This document shows positions 22,877-34,622 of a DNA stretch of 64,000 bases, in pieces (positions within the stretch are counted from its first letter, which is position 1; each line of letters starts with the position of its first letter). The DNA is from Smittia aterrima (taxonomy: Eukaryota > Arthropoda > Insecta > Diptera > Chironomidae). The DNA lies in contig CP093831.1 of NCBI GenBank assembly GCA_033063855.1, positions 2,232,001 to 2,296,000 on the forward strand. The letters run 5' to 3'. Below the pieces are notes generated by a model. The model made no database searches, was not told the DNA's origin, and was given only the letters and a program-made list of their open reading frames with translations. A program made the translations under genes and the position numbers.

Positions 22877-25550
22877 TTAAGCATCTCCTTCGTCATCACT
22901 GCCGAACTTGATGAAATCTTCGTCTTTCAGTAAAGCTCTCTTGAGTTTCTTGGGTCTACTATCGCCATCGATTGCTCCCATTTGTTGTGCTGTCCTCTTT
23001 CGTATCTCGTCGACATCTTGATCAGCTTCAGCCCAGTCAAGTACTAAGCGACGACCGTACAAATGAGTGCTGTGATGAAGTCCCTCGAAAGCGTTTTTAG
23101 CATCACTTTTGTTAACGAAATCAATGAAACCGAATCCTCTGTGTTGGTCAGATCCTTGTTTTTTAGGAAGTCGAACAGCTTTGAGTTCTCCGAAGGTTTT
23201 GAAAAGATCGCGAAGCTCAGTGGGTTTGGCTTGGAATGGAATATTCTTGACCATGATCTTCGTCGATCCCTTTTGACTCTTCTTACTTTTCTGTTTTCTC
23301 TCAGCGTGAGCTTGAACTTGAAGCGTTCGATCACTTCTTTTCAATTCTATTCTTTTGTCGTCAATCTCAGAGAACTGCATGTGCTTCAATGCTTTTTCAG
23401 CTGTGACCGATTTCTTGAACTGAATGAAACCATAGCCAAGTGGAATTTGTTTAGTTGGATCTTCTGGATTTCGTTTCTTTGCTATTTGAATTGTGTGGAT
23501 GGGACCGAGGTGTTTGAAAGCTTCGCGAACTCTCGTTTCTTCTGTTTCGAAATTAAGATTTTTGATGAACAATGTTGTGTCTGCTTCTGGTGGAGTGTCA
23601 TCCTCTTCTTCGTCATCTTCTTTCAGGTTTTCAGCTGCTGGCTCATCTTTTCTTTCAGGAATTTCTTCTTTCTCTTTTTTATCTTCTTTAATCTCTTCCG
23701 GTTTGACGTCTTCACTCTTGATAACGTTATCAGGTGCCCATTCCAAGTACAAAGGAAGATGTTTGAACTTTGAATAAGCCAAGCGTTTAAATGCTTTTCT
23801 AGCTTCTGAAGGATCTTCAAACTTTATAAGACAAGTGACACCACTTGGCGGAAGAATTATTTTGTCGAGGACTCCGAATTGTGAAAACTTTTCTCTTAGT
23901 TCTTCAACTTCAGTTCCTGCTGGCAAATTTTTCGCAAGAATGATAGTTTTTGATCGCTTAGCACTGGTGTCATCAAACGAATCAAGACGTACTCCATGAT
24001 TTTCAAGGAACTGCTTCATTTCGAGAACTATTTGAGTTTCACCAAGAGCGAGACGAACAGCAGCGTTAGTTCCACCTTTCGAGGAGTCAAGAACATCTTC
24101 TTTTGAATGACCATAAGTTTTCGACATAACTTCTGCTACGGCATTTGGCCCCAAGAACAAAGTATTCCAATTGTGAGATGATCCAGCCATTTTCTTCAAT
24201 TCTTGTTGCTTCTTTTTCTTAAAGTCGTGTCCATCAACATTGTCGTCTTCCTTAGTGTCATTTGCTTTTCCAGGAAGAACGTGAAACATTCTACCGTGAA
24301 AAAGCGTTCCGTTCAACTCTGTGTAAGCAAGCACAGCATGCTCTGGCATCATAAACGTCACTGTACCGAAACCCTAAGACGATTGAGAAGAAATTAGCAA
24401 AGAATTGATAACGGAATTGTATTAAACTTACTTTAATTTTTCTTGAGACTGAATCAAGCGGTACATTGATTTCTACGACGGTTCCATATTTCTCAAAGAG
24501 TTGTTGAACATCATCTTCCTTCACTGTGTAAGCCAAGTTTCTGAAGAACAATTTTCCTGATTCACAAATCGCTTCCTCGCTCTCCAACTGTTCATTCTGC
24601 TCTTGCCATCTGGGATTTTGTTTTCCATTCGATTTTTCACCGCTGTCAGCAGAGAAATTCTTGTCGGTGAAGTCATAAACGTGAATCTGTTTGCCTTTCA
24701 AGAAACTTTTGTCCTTTGTCAAAGCTCGTTGCATGTCTCTCTCCAACTTAAATCCAACATAAGCAAATCCTCCAGTTCGAGGAATTCTTACTGAATGAGC
24801 TTTTGATGGTCGGAAGAATTTAATGAGCTCTTCACGTTTAATCTTTTTAGGAACATTTCGAATCTTGATTGTGAAGAGCTTCGCCATGTCGTCCTTTGAT
24901 TTCTTAGTTTTCTTTTCATAAGCAGGAGATGATTCTGAAGTTTTATCTCCCATAAGCTGTTTCATGTAATCCATGTCACTGATTTCTTTGTTCGCTAGCT
25001 TGTTAGGCTCTTCCTCAGAGTCACTTCCAGAGTTCGACTCTTCGGGATTTTCAGTAATGCCAACATCGTTCTGCCAAGCAAGTTTATCTTTAGCGTGTGA
25101 CTGCATGAACTCCTGAAACATCGGATCTTCATTGCGATCGCCAATGATTGCGTCAATCTTCTGTGATTTTTTACTCTTTTTGCTAGTCTCAGCCACTGGC
25201 TCTTCCTCTTCAACAGACGACTCATCCTTTGTTTCCTTTTTCTCGTTCTTCTTTTTATAAGTTTCACTGTCCTTTGCATAACGACTCCATGATTTTGGCT
25301 TTGATTCATCTCCTAGAACAGCGCAAGCTTCAACTTTGATCTTGCTGGTTCCAATGAATGTGCTGTCATAGAATTTTACAGCATCCGTCGCTGATTCTTC
25401 TGTGGCGAATCCTACAAAACAAAACTGTCGAAACTTCCCATCTTTGTACTTCAGTTGCACATCAGTAATTGTTCCCTTCTGACCGAACAGATCACGAATC
25501 TTCTGTTCTGATATAACTTTAGGTAAATTTTTTACGATAACACGAGACAT
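22877..25550 (-). CDS. RBM19: multiple RNA-binding domain protein RBM19/Mrd1
   Basis: Nucleolar protein required for 18S rRNA maturation in the small-subunit processome. Exons are 25550-24432 and 24373-22877 (871 aa; human 960). Six RRM domains are visible at about 2-76, 224-296, 332-408, 515-586, 638-720 and 744-820. This is the family-defining number, with RNP motifs such as KLFFRNLAY, TLFIKNLNF and RGFGFIDFV. Acidic and lysine-rich linkers separate them (about 100-210 and 590-635). The single intron (24374-24431) splits RRM3. An AATAAA follows the stop by five bases. The gene is divergent from NLE with only 133 bp between start codons and converges on C2CD3. Confidence 0.96.
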
Positions 25551-25683
25551 TGCTCTTGATTTTTAATAAATTTATTTTCCCTCGTGGATTTGTTTTGATT
25601 CTTTCACTACGAAAACTTGACTGACTGACCGAGAAGCGCTTTTCTCATTCACAAAAACGTGCGAAAATAATAAACAGTTCAAC
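25551..25683. promoter_or_regulatory. 133-bp divergent promoter shared by RBM19 and NLE
   Basis: The two start codons face away from each other across 133 bp, which must hold both leaders and both core promoters. No TATA box is visible. Both products act in nucleolar ribosome assembly (RBM19 for the small subunit, NLE for the large), so co-expression from one open promoter is plausible. Confidence 0.65.
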
Positions 25684-27245
25684 ATGGATTTAATGGAAAC
25701 TGATGATAACGAGATAAAAACTCATACGATTCAAGCAAGATTCGTCTCAGATGCTGGAGAAGAAGCAGGTCCGCCAATTGATTTGCCGATTGGAGTAGAC
25801 GTTGAACAATTAGCTTTGATTTGTAACGCTCTTCTGAAGAATGTGAGTTAAACAATCAACAACGAAGTTTTCGTGAATTAATTAGAGTTTTCTTTTAGGA
25901 AGAACCGACACCTTATCTTTTCTTCATCAACGAGGAAGAAGTCAAGAAGAGTCTTGAAGCGACATTGGATTTGAAGAAAGTTGACATCGAAAATGTTCTC
26001 AACATTGTTTATCAACCTCAAGCAGTTTTCCGTGTTCGTCCAGTAACGCGATGCACAAGTTCCATGCCAGGACACGCTGAAGCAGTCGTTGCTTTAAGCT
26101 TTTCTCCTGATAGTTTACACTTGGCGAGTGGCTCTGGTGATCAAACTTTGAGATTATGGGATTTGACAACAGAAACTCCACACTTCACATGCACTGGACA
26201 CAAGAATTGGGTTTTAGTGGTTTCTTGGTCGCCTGATTCAAAGAAAATTGCAAGTGCTTGCAAGTCAGGTGAGGTAAGAGTGTGGGATCCTGATACTGGA
26301 AAACTACTTGGTCGACCGATGATAGGCCACAAAAAATGGATAAACTCGATTAGTTGGGAACCTTATCACGTGAATCCAGAATGCAGACGATTGGCATCAG
26401 CAGGTCACGACAACGATGTGAGAATATGGGACACAGTTCTTGGAACATGCGTGAAAGTTTTAGCAGGCCATACTGGATCAGTGACTGCTGTTCGATGGGG
26501 AGGATCAGGATTAATTTTCACTTCGTCAAAGGATCGAACATGCAAAATGTTCCGAGCTGAAGATGGTGTTTTATGCAAAACATTCTCTGGACACGCTCAT
26601 TGGGTTAACAGTTTGGCGCTCAACACTGATTACGTTCTTCGAACTGGACCATTCCATCCCGTCATAGATAAGAAGAAATCACTTAAACCTGACAGCAAAG
26701 AAGAGTTACAGAAATCAGCAATGGAAAGATTTAAGAAAGTTTGTCCCGATGGAGTTGAATCGTTTGTGTCATGCAGTGACGACTTCACTCTTTATCTTTG
26801 GCGATCGGATCAAAAACAGTTCATCACAAGAATGACAGGTCATCAGAATGTTGTTAACGATGTTAAATATTCTCCAGATGTTAAGTAAGTTTTCAGAAAT
26901 ACTTCTGCAGGAATTGTTTTAAATTTCAAACTTTTTTTTAGAACGATTGCATCAGGTTCATTCGACAAATCAGTTCGTCTTTGGAGAGCACATGATGGAG
27001 CTTTCATAACTGCACTAAGAGGTCACGTTCAAGCTGTTTACACTGTTGCATGGTCAGCCGATTCCAGACTTGTCGTCAGCGGCAGTAAAGACTCAACTTT
27101 GAAAGTTTGGAATCTTAAAACAAAGAAACTCGCTGAAGAGCTTCCTGGTCACGCAGATGAAGTTTTTGCTGTGGATTGGGCTCCAGATGGTTCAAGAGTA
27201 GCTTCAGGAGGAAAAGATAAAGTTCTGAAAATGTGGGCTCATTAA
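25684..27245 (+). CDS. Nle: Notchless protein homologue (pre-60S WD40 factor)
   Basis: NLE (yeast Rsa4) binds pre-60S particles, where the AAA ATPase Midasin/Rea1 pulls it off. It was first named as a Notch modifier in flies. Exons are 25684-25842, 25899-26884 and 26942-27245 (482 aa; human 485). The N-terminal NLE/ubiquitin-like domain occupies about 14-90 (ARFVSDAGE and the VNIVYQP-like end). Eight WD repeats fill the rest, starting at GHAEAVVALSFSPD, and the last ends KVLKMWAH at the stop. The AATAAA at about 27258 lies 13 nt past the stop, and the PIG-T stop on the other strand is only 48 bp away. Confidence 0.97.
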
Positions 27246-27293
27246 GAGATCAGTGAAATAAATTTATTAAATTTCTGAATTTAGCTGTTTGAT

Positions 27294-29040
27294 TTATTCA
27301 GTTTTCGTTTTCTTTTTGAACAACTTTTCCTTCAATCTCGTTAGCAGTGACTTTGAAGCTTCATCCTTCTTTTTAAGTAACAAACGTTTAGTTGTCATAT
27401 TGTGCAAGGGTCCGAAGGCGAGTGCAACGACTGTACAAGCCAAACAGATGACGTTGTAAGGCATTGAGAAGTCGGGTGTTGGTAAATTTATGAGCAGAGC
27501 TTCTGTGTGAATCCGAAGGAAATACGATTGACGAGTAGCGTTAAAGCTTTCTTCAAACAGACTCGCGTCGACTGGAATGCTGGAGTAGTTAAGCGCCATT
27601 GGTAAGAGAGTCGAAATTACAGCTGATCCAATATAATGTCCATGATGTGCGTCGGGAGGATATTCTTGCCACTTAAGGAAGATGTAATCGAAGTCAATCG
27701 ACATCTCGACTGTTGAACGAGCTGGAACTTTCACGGCTACTTCAAGATGATAAGGACGTTTACGCTGCTCACCGGGAATGTATTTGACAGCTGAAGGCTG
27801 AATCTCTTTATCGCCAATCTTCAGTTTCAGTGTGTGAAGATAAATTGGGACGAACCAAGGAATATTTTCCATTATCACGAGGTTTAAGCTGGCCCAATGC
27901 GCATTCGTTATTTGATTAACAATCTTTCCTCGCTCTTTTCCAGTTCCCTGAAGAAATCTTTTTGCGAACAACGGAGGAGGAGTATTTATCGGAATCGTCT
28001 TCTGTTTCTTGTTCACAACTGCGATGTTCATTAATTTATTGATTTTCGTCAATTTCTTTACGTCGTACTCAGCGTAAGTCGTTTCGCTTCCTCCACGTTT
28101 TGAAGTAAAAATATTTATTGCTTTTGGTGAGATCTCAAAGTCTTTCTCTGTGATATCGAGAAAAACTTTACTTGAAGTTGCTAGTAAGCAAGCCCCGTTC
28201 AATCCTTGTCCAAAGAGTTTTCTTATCGACCAGTCTGAACCACCAAACAAACGAAGATCATGGACTAGATTAACTGTTTGCTTGGACTCAAGGATCGAAG
28301 ATTCGCATGATGCTTCTAAGCAGAGTTGTCTGACATGAATCCCGAGAGAATGATAATTTGTGCTGTAAATGTGCTGAGCGTTCAGAAGGGATAAAAATCC
28401 TTCCTTTGAATCACACGGAAGAAGTTTCTTCCAAGGAGTCAGATTCTCAGTGCAAACAACTTCTCTTGGTAGAGTTGTGTAGCGAACGTATGATGAGTTC
28501 AAATTGCCTGACGACGACGAAGGGCGGAACGAGAAATGCGGGCTGATTGTATTTGTTTCCTCAACAAAGCTGAATGAAGCGCAAAGGAGTCCTGACAACG
28601 CCTCGCTCAGTTCAATCCATTGTTGGTTGATTCTTTCTTGTTCTAAGTTTTCTCTGAACCAAACATACATTTCAGCTCCTGATCCAGCTGACTCGATTGG
28701 AAAACCCCAACTTTCATGTCTCCACAATCCATTCGTAAGTGAAACATGCAGCTCTGTGATGTCATACTGAAGGAATAGTTCCGATATGGATCTTGACAAT
28801 AAGTCAGTGTGCAAGACTAAAACAAGAATGTAATATTAACATTAATTGATTAAAGATAAACATCAACTTACGATCGTTTTTCGATTTTGTGTTCCATCTC
28901 GTTGTAAATTGAAAATAAGAGTTAACGAAATTATTGCTAAGTTCTTTGATCACTAGTTCTTCGTTAAACACGTTATCATGATCTTTGGCGTTGATTGAGC
29001 TTAAGTAGAAGAAAAATAAAAGGCTCGACAGAGTTTTCAT
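27294..29040 (-). CDS. PIG-T: GPI transamidase subunit PIG-T (Gpi16)
   Basis: Subunit of the ER GPI transamidase that attaches GPI anchors to proteins; in the complex it is disulphide-linked to PIG-K. Exons are 29040-28872 and 28816-27294 (563 aa; human 578). The start at 29040 gives a clean signal peptide (MKTLSSLLFFFYLSSINA); an in-frame ATG at 29103 would bury it. Family motifs include TNGLWRHESWGFP and NAHWASLNLVIMENIPWFVP. One transmembrane segment lies at about 510-529 (NVICLACTVVALAFGPL), followed by a lysine-rich cytosolic tail ending KTKTE, a KxKxx-type ER retrieval signal. The stop codon forms part of an AATAAA (27298-27293). The start is 88 bp from the stop of the zinc-finger gene on the same strand. 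Confidence 0.95.
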
Positions 29041-29128
29041 TTTATTTTCTTCTTTGTAAACTTCTGCACTGTCAAAAAAATTACGAAAAGCCGGGAGCTT
29101 CACTTTGAATTGTCACATTCAGTTATTT

Positions 29129-30437
29129 TTATTCTGAGATCTTTGAGTAATGTTTTTCCTGATGCAATCTAAGTTCAGCTAGTAATCGGAAGGCTTCTGT
29201 GCATCCTTGTTCTTCACATCGATAAGTACACTCGCCGATGTGAATCCTTAAATGTTTGTTCAGTTCGTTCTTCTGTGTAAAAGCTTTGTCGCAGTAAGTG
29301 CAGTTAAAGGGCTTTTCTCCTGTGAATAGATTTCTTAAGAACTTTTTTAATTAAACGAGAAATTCTGAGCTTACCAGTGTGAATCAGTATGTGTCGATTG
29401 AGTGTGTAGCGACTTTTAAGAAAAATAAGGCAATGTGGGCATTGAAACGTTTTGACATCTTTCGTCTCGTGTCTTATTCGATGATTGCGAAGATCCCGCT
29501 TCGATTTAAAACCTTTGCTGCAGATTTCGCAAATGAAGTTTCTTTCCGTCGTATGAACTGCATTGTGATAAAAGAGTTCACCCCATGATTTGAATTTTTG
29601 TGGACACTTTTGGCATTTGTACTTGTCGCCAATGTCGAAATGTCTTTTGATGTGTTGCTGAAGAATTTGTTTTGTTCGATAGATTTTCCCGCAGTGACAA
29701 CAAACCAGCGATTCAGACTCTTCTCGTATTTTCTTATTATCACTCTGATTAACAACTCTTCGTTTATGATAATTAATGTGTCTAAACATTTTATTCTTTT
29801 GATTCTTGAAGCTCGTTTGGCAGTAGCGGCAAGTGAAAGTTCCTTCCGACTCAATGAAATATTTATGGACATCTGCATGCAGCTCCAGTTTTTTCTTCGT
29901 TTTTAAAACTTCATTACATTGATCGCACTTCAAAGAAACTTCATTGGAATGCTGTCTTTGCATATGCTGCTTCAGAATATTTGGACTGCAAAGACTTTTG
30001 TTACAAACGGGGCAAATATTTTCTCTCGTGTGCTTCTGGATTATGTGATATTCGATATCTTGTTTAGTCGATTTTGTTGCTGAGCATTTATCACACTTAA
30101 AAGATTTTTGTTCTTCTTGTTGACCGGAGCTACTTCCTTCACAATCCAACGACTCAAGTTTAATTCCCTCGGTCTCAATCTTGACGACAATGTCGCTGTT
30201 ATTATATTGTTCTTTCAAATGTCGATCATTGCTAATACTTAATATCCTCAGTTCATAAGCCTTGATGATGATCTCGAGACATATTTCACAAATCTTATGG
30301 GAATAACTTTCTCGGCGAATTATTTCCACACAACAGATATTTTTAACTAACTCGGATATCTCGAGTCCGTTCTTGAACTCGAAGACACTTGTAAGCTTTA
30401 CATTATTGTTTAAACATAATCTACAGAAGCCTTCCAT
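29129..30437 (-). CDS. ZAD-type C2H2 zinc-finger protein, ten fingers
   Basis: Exons are 30437-29375 and 29319-29129 (417 aa). The start MEGFCRLCL opens a ZAD domain (zinc from C5, C8, C50, C53), the arthropod dimerisation module. An acidic linker follows, then ten C2H2 fingers beginning FKCDKC and ending with an atypical last finger that has four residues between its cysteines (CEEQGC). Only the finger 8-9 junction carries the canonical HTGEKPF linker, and the intron interrupts it exactly there. Probably a nuclear DNA-binding regulator; this lineage-expanded family prevents naming an orthologue. The GTG at 30446 is in frame but has no reason to be used. The TAA is embedded in an AATAAA (29133-29128). 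Confidence 0.93.
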
Positions 30438-30626
30438 AGCAATCACTGCTCAATTTTTTTATTGAGATGAACTTTTTTGTTTGTTTACATATTTCTGCAC
30501 TCGGAGAAGTATCGAAATCTGAAATATTTGGTTTAAATGTGAAATATTTCAAATGTAAATAAATAACCTTAAGCTATTGAAATTAATATCTGAAACTAGC
30601 TGAAACTGTTCGCCAGAAGTGATAAA

Positions 30627-32751
30627 ATGATTTCGCGAATAAAATTATTAAAATCATTCTCGAGTTCAAGTTTTACAAGATTTCATTCAACATTCGATGT
30701 TGTTGTGATCGGCGGCGGACATGCTGGCACGGAAGCAGCTTCAGCTGCAGCTCGAATGGGAGCAAGAACCTTGCTTGTCACACAAAAGAAGTCTACGATT
30801 GGTGAAGTAAGTCATTCTTTTAATTTCTTTTATAAATCTTAATTTCTTTTTTAACTTAGATGTCATGCAATCCAAGTTTCGGAGGCATCGGTAAAGGACA
30901 CTTGATGAGGGAAGTTGACGCTCTTGATGGAGTTTGTGCAAGATGTTGTGATAGATCAGGAATACAATATAAAGTCTTAAACAAGCGAAAAGGACCAGCA
31001 GTTTACGGCCACAGAGCACAAATCGACCGGGATCTGTATCGAGCTGCAGTTCAGGAAGAATTGCGTAACACGAAGAATCTGGAGATTATTGAAGACTCTG
31101 TAGAAGATATCATCTATGAGTCAGGTTCCGGTTCACATATAGTCAAAGGAATAGCAACGAAGAACATTCAAGAAATCTCCTGCAAAAGCGTTGTTATCAC
31201 AACTGGAACTTTTCTTCGTGGTCAAATTAATATTGGTAACTTGGCTTTCAACTAATAATCATTACATTCTAATCATTTACTCGATAGGACTTGATGTAAG
31301 ACCAGCTGGTCGAATAGGAGATGAACCAGCAATTGCATTAGCGAAGAGTTTAGAAACTTTAGGTTTTAAGTTAGCTCGGCTCAAGACGGGAACTCCGCCA
31401 AGGATCAATGCGAACACAATTAATTTTGAAAAGCTCGAGAAACATTTCGGCGACAACCCACCAGTTCCATTTAGTTTCATGAACACGAAAGTTTGGCTAA
31501 ACCCTGAAGATCAACTGCCTTGCCATATGACTTATACAACTGAATCTGTTAAAGCGATTGTTAAGGATAATCTTCATGTGAATCGTCACGTCACAGAAGA
31601 AGTTACAGGTCCACGTTACTGTCCATCGATTGAATCAAAAATCTTGAGATTTGGTGAGAAAGTTCATCAGATTTGGCTTGAACCAGAAGGATTCAACAGT
31701 CCAGTAATTTATCCCAATGGCTTATCATGTACGCTTCCTGCTGATCTTCAAGTCAAACTTGTAAGAAGTCTTCTTGGACTAGAAAACGCTGAAGTCATCC
31801 GACCTGGTTACGGTGTCACTTACGACTTTGTTGACCCTCGAGAGCTTTATCCAACGCTAGAAACGAAAAGAGTCGAAGGACTTTTCCTTGCTGGACAAAT
31901 TAATGGAACGACAGGATATGAAGAAGCCGCAAGTCAAGGTGTCATTGCAGGAGCAAATGCAGCATCTAAAGTTCTTGGAAATTCTCCATTAACAGTCAAT
32001 CGAACCGAAGGCTACGTTGGAGTTTTAATTGATGATTTAACAACTCTCGGAACAAACGAGCCATATCGAATGTTCACATCTAGAAGTGAATTTCGTTTAA
32101 CTTTAAGACCGGACAACGCAGATCTCAGACTCACGGAGAAAGGCTACAAGATCGGACTTGTGTCTGAAGAAAGATTCCAGAAGATGAAACGAATCGAGAG
32201 CGACATAGTCAAAGCTGTTGAGCTTCTAAAAGACTTTAAGATGAGTAACAATAAATGGCGAGAGAAATTGACGATGAAACATGTGAAAACTGAAAAAATA
32301 ATGAGGTAAAAACTTTTGAATTCTGTTATACAACGAATAATTCTTACTTTGATTTTTTTCCAGCGCTTTTGACTTTCTTTCAATAGCTGGACAACCGTCA
32401 GTTGAAGATATTTGCCAATTAGACCCAAAAGGTCTTAGTTGGATACGAGACGACTCTGAACTCTGCAGTCGTCTTAAGATCGAAGCAATGTATGAGCGTG
32501 TTGTGCTAGACCAGGCAGAAGAAGTCAAAGAGATACGTCGAGATGAATCAATGTTGATTCCAAAAGGAATTGATTACTTATCAAACAATCTCAATCTATC
32601 GTTTGAGGAAAGAGACAAACTTATAATGATTCAACCACAGACGATTGCGGCAGCCACGAGAATACAAGGCGTCACTCCTTCTACCATCGTTCGTTTGCTA
32701 AGGTTTGTGAAAAATGATCCGGTAAACAAACCAAACAACCGAGCTTCCTAA
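30627..32751 (+). CDS. MTO1: mitochondrial tRNA modification enzyme MTO1 (MnmG/GidA family)
   Basis: With GTPBP3, MTO1 installs the taurinomethyl (cmnm-type) group on the wobble uridine of mitochondrial tRNAs, using FAD. Exons are 30627-30806, 30860-31235, 31288-32305 and 32364-32751 (653 aa; human 692-717). The N-terminal 22 residues are basic and serine-rich, fitting a mitochondrial targeting peptide. The FAD dinucleotide fold begins VVVIGGGHAGTEAA (about 25-38). The conserved cysteine motif CNPSFGGIGKGHL follows exon junction 1. GLFLAGQINGTTGYEEAASQG and RSEFRLTLRPDNADLRLT are further signatures. The C-terminal helical domain is complete. It shares a 190-bp divergent promoter region with the zinc-finger gene. 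Confidence 0.97.
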
Positions 32752-32892
32752 TTTGTGTGGGAAAAACGAAGAGTTTCGATTACGCAAAAATAAAAAAGTT
32801 TAATTCAAATTTGTTTACAATAAAAAAATATTTCGTTTACATCGCACACCTCAACACTCAAATGTAAATTATTCTCTGTTCTTTTCCATTGT

Positions 32893-33898
32893 TCAATGTT
32901 TTGCTTTCACTCTTTTACTGTCAATCATATGGCTCTCGCCAATATTTTTGTCGAATGATCTCGATTTTTTCAGTGGTTTCTTCTTCTCGTGTTCGATCGA
33001 AACGTGCGTTGTTGATTGAATGCTTTTCGCTTGCATATGTGATTGTGATTGAGCTTTCTTGAAAGGAGGAGGAACTTTCTTTGATTGGTTGGGATTTGAT
33101 TTTTGATCCATTTGAGTTTTAATATTTTGTGCATTCAATGCTTTCATTTCCATAAAGAGCTTTGCGGTCTTTGGATCCATTTTGGTGAATGATGCTGGCA
33201 TAGGGGCTTTTGATACATTTCGATTTGAACTTAGAACAACACCTGAAGTTGACGGAATCGATGCTGATGATCCCGATATCACTGCTGGATTAGAGATCGT
33301 TGAAGCATTCTTTTGCAGATCTTGTTTTATCGAATCAGAATGCACCGACAGCTCAAGATCATTTGCAGTGTTTTCCTATGAAAATGAATAATCATTTTTA
33401 GTGATTTAAAGCTTTCAACACTCACTAGTAATTTTAGGCGCTTTTTCTCTTGAGAACTTGTGTGAATCATGAAGAAAGTGTAGCTGAACAATATCAGACC
33501 AGGAACAAGAATCTGTTGGGAAATATTTACGACATGAGAAAGCACTAAGCAGATGTCCGCTAAAACTTACGCCAGCTAATATTGTTGTTTTCCGTTGAAT
33601 CACATGATAAAGAGCCAGACACATCAATGCAATGAAAATAACAATAGCAATTGAACGTCCTGTCGACTTTCTTTCTTCACGCGCCTCTTCGTCATCTTTA
33701 TTTTCGTCAATTGAATCGAAGGAAGCTCCAACTTCTTCTCCTGGAATTTTTTTCTTTGAGCTCACTTAAATGAAGAGAAGATCAAATTAATCCAAAACGA
33801 TTTAATTAACATTATTTTCACTAACAATTAGCTATTTTAGCCGTTGAGAGATTTGTTGAAACGTTCGTTGTTGATGAGTTGATTAATATTGGAGACAT
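32893..33898 (-). CDS. unrecognised two-pass membrane protein
   Basis: Coding exons are 33764-33571, 33512-33426 and 33375-32893, plus a small first piece. I do not recognise the family. Read from MSSKKK, the protein has 254 aa: an acidic N-terminus (about 1-30), a basic patch (EERKSTGR), a first hydrophobic segment at about 39-57 and a second at about 62-83, separated by QRKTT. A charged serine/lysine-rich tail of about 170 residues follows, with a PPPFKKAQSQ patch. Both ends would face the cytosol (positive-inside rule). The start is uncertain. Either the ATG is split by an intron (exon ending at 33822 in A, next exon starting TG), or a GTTAGT donor at 33825 joins an upstream ATG at 33898 in frame, adding about 24 residues. 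It converges on MTO1 (141 bp between stops). Confidence 0.7.
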
Positions 33899-34610
33899 CT
33901 TGAACCTCGATTCAAATACACGTTTTGCTAATTTACTCCGATCTGCTCGAAAGCCAAAGAATGAAAGAAAGATTTTTCATTTCCACGCTCTCGACGAAGC
34001 GCACACAAACTGAGCAGGATCAGAAAGTAAATTCTCGCATAATTTATAATTAAAAATGTGAAGCAATCTGTTTAAAATCATTTTTAAATATCCAACTATA
34101 AAGATTTCGATATATAAAATAACATTATTGATTTCTCCTGAAAACACACACAACTCGCTTATATACAATGTGCGAATGTTGTGAACTGTTTACATTCGAA
34201 ATGATAAAGTGAGATTCTCGGTAAAACTTTTAATTTGTGATTCGATGATTTACGGTATGAAATTCTTTCTTTTATGTTCTCGCGAAATATTTGAGAGAAA
34301 GATCAAGTTGTATCGGGAAGATTCATTCATGAAAGAACTTTAGGTTGCGCGGCATGAGCCAAGCTCTGATTCACGAACTGTATTAGCGTTTTGTTTACTG
34401 TCGACTGGCAGATGTCTAAGGTTAACCTTTCTCGTAAAACTGTAAGCAAAGCTGAAATATAGAGAGGAACGAAATAAAAGTCGCCGGTCAAGGTGTTCAA
34501 ATCTTTATTTCATTACAAAGTAATTGAAATTGTTATCACATATCATATTTTTATTATTATTGTAATATTATCGAATCTAACAGTCTCAACACAATATTAT
34601 GTTTTTAAAA

Positions 34611-34622
34611 TGTGTGTGTGTG
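34611..34622. repeat. TG dinucleotide run
   Basis: Six TG units followed by an impure TG-rich tail to about 34640. A simple-sequence repeat. Confidence 0.9.

Noticed and set aside
23063..23773. 236-codon plus-strand frame
   Set aside because: It is the shadow of the RBM19 coding exon on the other strand.
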